From an uncultured Butyrivibrio sp. (GTDB lineage: Bacteria > Bacillota > Clostridia > Lachnospirales > Lachnospiraceae), in contig CAMVRW010000016.1 of assembly GCA_947169985.1 (NCBI GenBank), positions 1 through 17,459 on the forward strand: 17,459 bases of DNA. The letters run 5' to 3'. The notes beneath the pieces were generated by a model. That model did no database searches and was not told the origin of the DNA. It saw only the letters and a list, made by a program, of their open reading frames with translations. Below, piece after piece: positions 13,732 through 17,459 of this stretch. A program made the translations under genes and the position numbers. Positions within the stretch are counted from its first letter, which is position 1. Every line of letters starts with the position of its first letter.

Positions 13732-14865
13732 ATGAGCGTAGGCATGAATGCCAATTTAATATACGCTTCTATCAGAGACAGAAACCAGAACCAGGCGGAT
13801 AAATGGGCCGATAGCGCCCGTAATGATTTATCCGGAACTACCGGTTCTTCTATGCGCGCCTTTGAGCATCAGCAGCGAGTTCAGAATAAAAAAGAAGACA
13901 GTGTTGTAAATCAGAGTATAAGCTACGCTGATTCTTTAAGAGCGTCCAGATCCAAGGCAAAAGAGGCTTCTCTGCAAAAGAAAAAGCTCCAGTATAACTT
14001 CAAAAAGATCTCCTCCCAGATCATCACCAGCAAAAACTCTAACAGTGCAAGAATGGCTGTCACCGCTGCCAGACGTGAGGTGCTGCGGCTCAAAAAGCTC
14101 CAGGCCAGCGGCGAGTATGACGATGAAGAGATCCAGATCTCCATTGATCACGCCAAGTCCATGGAGCGCATAGCAAAGAAAAAACTTGCTCACTTAGAGC
14201 AGGAAGAAATGATAGAACGTGGCCATAAATCCGCAATGGGAGGCCTTGAAGAAAAAGAGAAAACTGAGGATGAGCAGAATCAGGACGAGGAACCAGAAAA
14301 ATCTGAAGATGAACTTCCCGAGGAAGAAATGAACGGGGACGAAGGCCTTGATCCCGATGTCTACTACCCTGAAGAGTTTGAACTCAGCTTACAGGAATTA
14401 GTCCAGGATGCACAGGATGCCATAGCATTTCGTATGGAAGAGCTGGCAGTCCAGATGCAGGATCAGATGGACGAAATACAGGAAAGCTCAATGACTTCCA
14501 TGGATCAGCTGATGAATGAGCTTTCGGAAGGCATGAAGGAAATGCTTGAGGACCTTAACCTTGATGATCTGGCAAACACCATTGCTGCTCCTGATCCCAA
14601 CATGTCAGAATCCGATCTTAAGATGTTAAAGCTTAAACACCGTACCAAGGAGATGAAGGAAATCGCCAAAGCAGATGGTGAGTACTTAAAGTCCATTATG
14701 GATAAGTACGAGAAAAAAGGAATCGCTGGAATAGACATCACTTCCGGGAGCGGATCGTTCTTGTCAGGTAATGCCCTATCCGGAGGAATATCGCCGGTAA
14801 CAGTAACCATCCCTAGCGCTTATGGTTCCGGAGCACCCTCCATGGGTATTGATATTTTCGCTTAA
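13732..14865 (+). CDS. Coiled-coil acidic protein of unknown function
   Basis: I do not recognise a named family. It is 377 residues, soluble, with no signal peptide or membrane span. The N-terminal part (1-70) is Ser/Asn/Gln rich. Residues 70-160 are strongly helical and basic, with YNFKKISSQI (88-97), AARREVLRLKKL (112-123) and a likely coiled coil to about 165. A very acidic linker follows (172-217, mostly Glu/Asp), then a second Met/Gln-rich helical region (217-280), a further helix (292-330) and a Gly/Ser-rich tail (335-377). The ATG follows GGAGG at six bases. A SigD/FliA-like promoter lies upstream, suggesting regulation with motility genes. It is followed 33 bp later by the sigma factor gene. 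Confidence 0.8.
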   Translation: MSVGMNANLIYASIRDRNQNQADKWADSARNDLSGTTGSSMRAFEHQQRVQNKKEDSVVNQSISYADSLRASRSKAKEASLQKKKLQYNFKKISSQIITSKNSNSARMAVTAARREVLRLKKLQASGEYDDEEIQISIDHAKSMERIAKKKLAHLEQEEMIERGHKSAMGGLEEKEKTEDEQNQDEEPEKSEDELPEEEMNGDEGLDPDVYYPEEFELSLQELVQDAQDAIAFRMEELAVQMQDQMDEIQESSMTSMDQLMNELSEGMKEMLEDLNLDDLANTIAAPDPNMSESDLKMLKLKHRTKEMKEIAKADGEYLKSIMDKYEKKGIAGIDITSGSGSFLSGNALSGGISPVTVTIPSAYGSGAPSMGIDIFA

Positions 14866-14886
14866 ACTCTGAGATAAAAAGTATGG

Positions 14887-14901
14887 TATCATTGAAACAT
14901 G
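14887..14901 (+). promoter_or_regulatory. TATCAT six bases before the sigma-factor ATG: possible leaderless start
   Basis: TATCAT (14887-14892, five of six to TATAAT) is followed by six bases and ATG at 14899. There is no Shine-Dalgarno sequence in the 33 bases after the previous stop. The geometry equals that of the DUF5721 gene at 7798-7812. The -35 is not convincing. Confidence 0.4.
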
Positions 14902-15516
14902 AGCAAATATAGTGATATTGATGACGAGCAGCTCATCGTCCGTATTCACGACGGCGATGAGCCTGCTATTGTAGATTACATAATGAACAAATATAAGGAG
15001 CTGGTTCGAAAAAAGGCCACTTCCATGTATATCCTTGGAGCTGATAAGGATGACCTTATCCAGGAAGGCATGATAGGTCTTTTCAAGGCCATCCGCGACT
15101 ATGACTGTGGTCGGGATGCCAGCTTCTCTACTTTTGCTGACCTTTGCATTTCAAGGCAGATGTACTCTGCCATCAAGTCCCAGGCAAGGAAAAAGCACGG
15201 CCCATTAAACAGCTACATCTCCATCTATGCAAGCCGCGAAGACCTGGATGCAGGAATGGATATTCCCTTAGAGGATATGTTGGAGGCAGACCCCAACTTT
15301 GTCCCCGAGCAATACGTTATCGACCAGGAGAGTTTGCGGACCCTTGAAGATGAGATTGAAAAAGAACTAAGTGACCTGGAGAGGCAGGTCCTTGATCTTT
15401 ATATCACAGGAATGAGCGTAAAAAAAATCTCTGCAGTCCTTGGCAGGGATGAAAAATCCACTGACAACGCCATGCAGAGAGTTCGCTCCAAACTAAAAAA
15501 ATATCTCAAGCACTAA
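14899..15516 (+). CDS. SigH (Spo0H)-family RNA polymerase sigma factor
   Basis: A 205-residue sigma-70-family factor, slightly shorter than Bacillus SigH (218). Region 2 runs from about 20 to 95, with ILGADKDDLIQEGMIGLFKAIRD (the core-binding and -10-recognition helix). It is followed by FSTFADLCISRQMYSAIKSQARKKHGPLNSYIS, a signature close to SigH rather than ECF factors. Region 4 with its helix-turn-helix is at about 150-205 (LSDLERQVLDLYITGMSVKKISAVLGR). SigH directs transition-phase and early sporulation genes in sporulating relatives; which genes it serves here is unknown. It has no ribosome site. It faces rlmB, whereas in Bacillus sigH follows cysS-mrnC-rlmB-yacP in the same direction. 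Confidence 0.9.
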   Translation: MSKYSDIDDEQLIVRIHDGDEPAIVDYIMNKYKELVRKKATSMYILGADKDDLIQEGMIGLFKAIRDYDCGRDASFSTFADLCISRQMYSAIKSQARKKHGPLNSYISIYASREDLDAGMDIPLEDMLEADPNFVPEQYVIDQESLRTLEDEIEKELSDLERQVLDLYITGMSVKKISAVLGRDEKSTDNAMQRVRSKLKKYLKH

Positions 15517-15561
15517 AAAATCAGGCTGACGTCCCAAAATTGAGGCGCCAGCCCTTATTTT
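15515..15561. terminator. Bidirectional terminator between the sigma gene and rlmB
   Basis: GGCTG (15524-15528) and CGTC (15530-15533) pair with CAGCC (15549-15553) and GGCG (15544-15547), nine base pairs with one mismatch. On the minus strand the stem is followed by TGATTTTTT, a good terminator for rlmB. On the plus strand it is followed by CTTATTTT, which is weaker, and this part overlaps the rlmB stop. Confidence 0.75.
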
Positions 15562-16321
15562 ACATCATTCTCTGTCTTACAACTTCGAAAGCAAGGATTC
15601 CGGCAGCAACAGATGCATTCAGGGAATCAATGTCACCTTTCATAGGAATTGATGCTATCATGTCACACTTTTCTCTTACAAGTCTTGAAACTCCGCTTCC
15701 TTCATTTCCAATAACAAGTCCGATCGCACCCTTTAAGTTAAGCTTGTACATGGTCTCTCCGCCCATATCAGCACAGGCAAACCATAAGCCTCTCTTTTTA
15801 AGGTCCTCAATGGTATTTGCTATGTTAGTAACCTTTACAACAGGAGTATAGTTAAGAGCTCCGGCAGAAGCCTTAGCCACAGTAGCTGTAAGTCCTACTG
15901 CCCTGTTCTTTGGAATGATAACTCCATGGGCTCCGGAAAGATTGGCCGTTCTGATGATAGCCCCAAGGTTATGTGGATCTTCGATTCCGTCAAGGATAAA
16001 CACGAAGGGATCTTCATTCCTTGCACTTGCCAGTTCAAAGATATCCTCCATCTCAGAGTACTTGTAAGCTGCAGCAATAGCAATAACACCCTGATGCTTA
16101 CCGGTATCAGACATCTGATCAAGTCTGTCACGGTTCACAAACTTTATAAGGCAGCCCTGCTTCTTGGCTTCACGTCTGATGGTAGACACAGGTCCATCCT
16201 GGCAGCCGTCAAGAATGTAGATCTTGTCGATGGTCTTTCCAGACCTAAAAGCCTCTATTACGGCATTTCTGCCCTCTATTTTCTCTTCATTTATTCCGGT
16301 AATTTCTTTTTCCTTATCCAT
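15560..16321 (-). CDS. rlmB: 23S rRNA (guanosine-2'-O-)-methyltransferase RlmB, SpoU family
   Basis: Methylates a conserved guanosine in the peptidyl-transferase region of 23S rRNA with S-adenosylmethionine. It is 253 residues. The N-terminal substrate-binding domain (about 14-90) begins EGRNAVIEAF, and the knotted SpoU domain (about 105-253) has the three motifs NLGAIIRTA, GLVIGNEGSGVS and DSLNASVAAGILAFE. The ATG at 16321 follows GAGGA at seven bases. It comes 38 bp after mrnC in the leftward cysS-mrnC-rlmB operon. Members differ in target nucleotide; the operon with mrnC favours RlmB. Confidence 0.93.
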   Translation of the reverse strand: MDKEKEITGINEEKIEGRNAVIEAFRSGKTIDKIYILDGCQDGPVSTIRREAKKQGCLIKFVNRDRLDQMSDTGKHQGVIAIAAAYKYSEMEDIFELASARNEDPFVFILDGIEDPHNLGAIIRTANLSGAHGVIIPKNRAVGLTATVAKASAGALNYTPVVKVTNIANTIEDLKKRGLWFACADMGGETMYKLNLKGAIGLVIGNEGSGVSRLVREKCDMIASIPMKGDIDSLNASVAAGILAFEVVRQRMM

Positions 16322-16359
16322 CTAAATCCTCTTATTCAGTGCCTGATACATCGCAGCAA

Positions 16360-16797
16360 TCAGTTCACCAACACTCTCAGCTTCTCGCAGCCCTTTTTCA
16401 CCAGATCCAGTGCCCTGTCCATGTCTCCTGACAGATACAAAAAACCTATAACAGCCTCAAAGCCAGTTGCTTCCAGGTACTCCATGGTAGATGCATTCTT
16501 GGCTTTGGTGTGGGGCTTGGAGTTACGTCCACGCCTGAAAATGTCTTTTTCCTCATCGGTGAGATCATCCATAATAGCAGCTGCTAAAGCAGCCTGGGTG
16601 GGCGCTTTAACAATAGCGCTTGCTTTTTTATGGAGATTATTTACCGCTGTATTTCCTTTATTAACGAGAACGGAGCGAACCACCAGGTCAAAGACCGCAT
16701 CCCCGATATACGCAAATGTCAGAGGCGAATAGGTCCTGATGTCCTTGGACTCCACATCAAATTTCTCGTTTATATACTCGTTTAAATCAGCTGCCAT
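16360..16797 (-). CDS. mrnC: Mini-ribonuclease III
   Basis: A 145-residue RNase III catalytic domain without the double-stranded RNA-binding domain. In Bacillus this enzyme matures the ends of 23S rRNA. The catalytic motif is TFAYIGDAVFDLVVR (27-41) with Asp33 as metal ligand, and the second acidic cluster lies near the C-terminal half (YLEATGFEAVIGFLYLSGD). The start at 16797 overlaps the end of cysS by 16 bases, indicating translational coupling. The next gene, rlmB, also acts on 23S rRNA. Confidence 0.95.
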   Translation of the reverse strand: MAADLNEYINEKFDVESKDIRTYSPLTFAYIGDAVFDLVVRSVLVNKGNTAVNNLHKKASAIVKAPTQAALAAAIMDDLTDEEKDIFRRGRNSKPHTKAKNASTMEYLEATGFEAVIGFLYLSGDMDRALDLVKKGCEKLRVLVN

Positions 16798-17459
16798 TTA
16801 ACTCCCTCACGGGTATCCTTGATCTCTACGCCCTTATCAAGAAGCTCCTGTCTTATAGCATCAGCAGTTGCAAAATCCTTTGCCTTCTTGGCCTCAGCCC
16901 TCTCCTGTATCTTGGAATTGATGAACTCCAAAAGCTCAGGATCAACTTCCACATCTTCTGAAAGTGCCTTAGCATGTCCGATAAGATCCAGTGACAGTAC
17001 CCTGTCAAAGCTCTCAACCAGAGCAAGCTTTGTAGCATCGTTAGTGTCAGCCTTAAGGGCATCGTAAAGGATTGTAATAGCCATTGAAGTATTCAGGTCG
17101 TCAGAAACAGCTTCCCTGAACTTAGCCTCAAACTCTGCCTTAACCTTCTCGTCAACTGCTCCCTCAGCCTTAAGCTCAGCCACTCTCTTGACCAGCTTGT
17201 TGTAAACTGCTGCTGTATTATCAAGAACCTCAAAGGAGAACTCAAGAGGCTTCCTGTAGTGGGACTGAAGGCAGAAGAACCTGTAAACAAGAGGATCATA
17301 GCCTTTTTCCTTAAGGACAGAAACAGTAAGCACTGCTCCCTTTGACTTGGACATCTTTCCAGCCCTGTCGTTAAGGTGATTGGAGTGGAACCAGTATCCG
17401 CACCACTTGTGTCCAAGATAGCTCTCAGACTGGGCAATCTCATTGGTGTGATGAGGGAA
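16782..17459 (-). CDS. cysS: Cysteinyl-tRNA synthetase, C-terminal part (enters from outside the window)
   Basis: Class I aminoacyl-tRNA synthetase that charges tRNA-Cys. About 225 residues are visible from the right edge to the stop. The reading frame is open through the edge, beginning FPHHTNEIAQSE, where the His and Glu residues belong to the zinc-binding site. The KMSKS signature follows (RAGKMSKSKGAV), then the helical anticodon-binding and DALR-type region with the family QSHYRKPLEFS segment. The end (DKGVEIKDTREGVKWQ) is normal. The true start lies outside the window; the internal ATG at 17354 is not a start. It overlaps mrnC by 16 bp as the upstream gene of the operon. Confidence 0.96.
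   Translation of the reverse strand, partial: FPHHTNEIAQSESYLGHKWCGYWFHSNHLNDRAGKMSKSKGAVLTVSVLKEKGYDPLVYRFFCLQSHYRKPLEFSFEVLDNTAAVYNKLVKRVAELKAEGAVDEKVKAEFEAKFREAVSDDLNTSMAITILYDALKADTNDATKLALVESFDRVLSLDLIGHAKALSEDVEVDPELLEFINSKIQERAEAKKAKDFATADAIRQELLDKGVEIKDTREGVKWQLI

Noticed and set aside
15926..16732. A 268-codon open frame on the plus strand opposite rlmB and mrnC.
   Set aside because: It is antisense to two strongly recognisable genes, has no ribosome site and its translation shows no family-like pattern.
17093..17354. Treating the internal ATG at 17354 as the start of the gene at the right edge.
   Set aside because: The frame stays open to 17459 and encodes the upstream synthetase motifs, including the zinc-site HHTNE segment.

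Overview
The window looks like a housekeeping segment of a Lachnospiraceae (Clostridia) chromosome, plausibly Butyrivibrio-like. This rests on several things: the argC-GNAT-argJ-argB-argD order, a Lachnospiraceae-type DUF5721 protein, the rpmE-DUF1385-prmC-prfA block, a SigH-type sigma gene next to rlmB-mrnC-cysS, and moderate GC with strong Shine-Dalgarno sites. The genus is an inference. There is no tRNA, rRNA, CRISPR array, insertion sequence or prophage gene. No stretch over 300 bases lacks a gene; the longest gaps (9865-10110 and 12249-12463) both hold RNA structure.

Region 1 (1-6672) is arginine biosynthesis. A leftward operon runs argC, a GNAT acetyltransferase, argJ, argB and argD (argD is cut by the window edge). 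It diverges from a rightward unit of argG, a DUF1294 membrane protein and a LytTR response regulator. The 176-bp divergent region carries a promoter for each side and ARG-box-like sites. ArgJ recycles the acetyl group, ArgB has the N-terminal helix typical of arginine-inhibited kinases, and ArgG makes argininosuccinate. A 12-bp stem spanning the LytTR stop codon can terminate both that unit and the facing lacI gene.

Region 2 (6673-8787) holds a LacI-type repressor with no obvious target nearby, a DUF5721 protein whose ATG lies six bases after a perfect TATAAT (possible leaderless mRNA), and a stand-alone HPt phosphotransfer protein.

Region 3 (8788-12463) is a leftward translation block: rpmE (with a structured leader and a strong promoter), then after a terminator the overlapping DUF1385 and prmC genes, then after another terminator prfA. 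Between the prmC terminator and prfA lies a 125-nt nearly continuous hairpin of 44 base pairs, the strongest candidate here for an undescribed RNA element.

Region 4 (12464-15516) is a regulatory cluster. It contains an RsbW-like ATP-binding protein, divergent from a cyclic-nucleotide-binding-like protein that lacks the usual phosphate-binding Arg. Next come a coiled-coil acidic protein of unknown function behind a SigD/FliA-like promoter, and a SigH-family sigma factor without a Shine-Dalgarno site.

Region 5 (15517-17459) is the leftward cysS-mrnC-rlmB operon (cysS cut by the window edge), facing the sigma gene across a bidirectional terminator.
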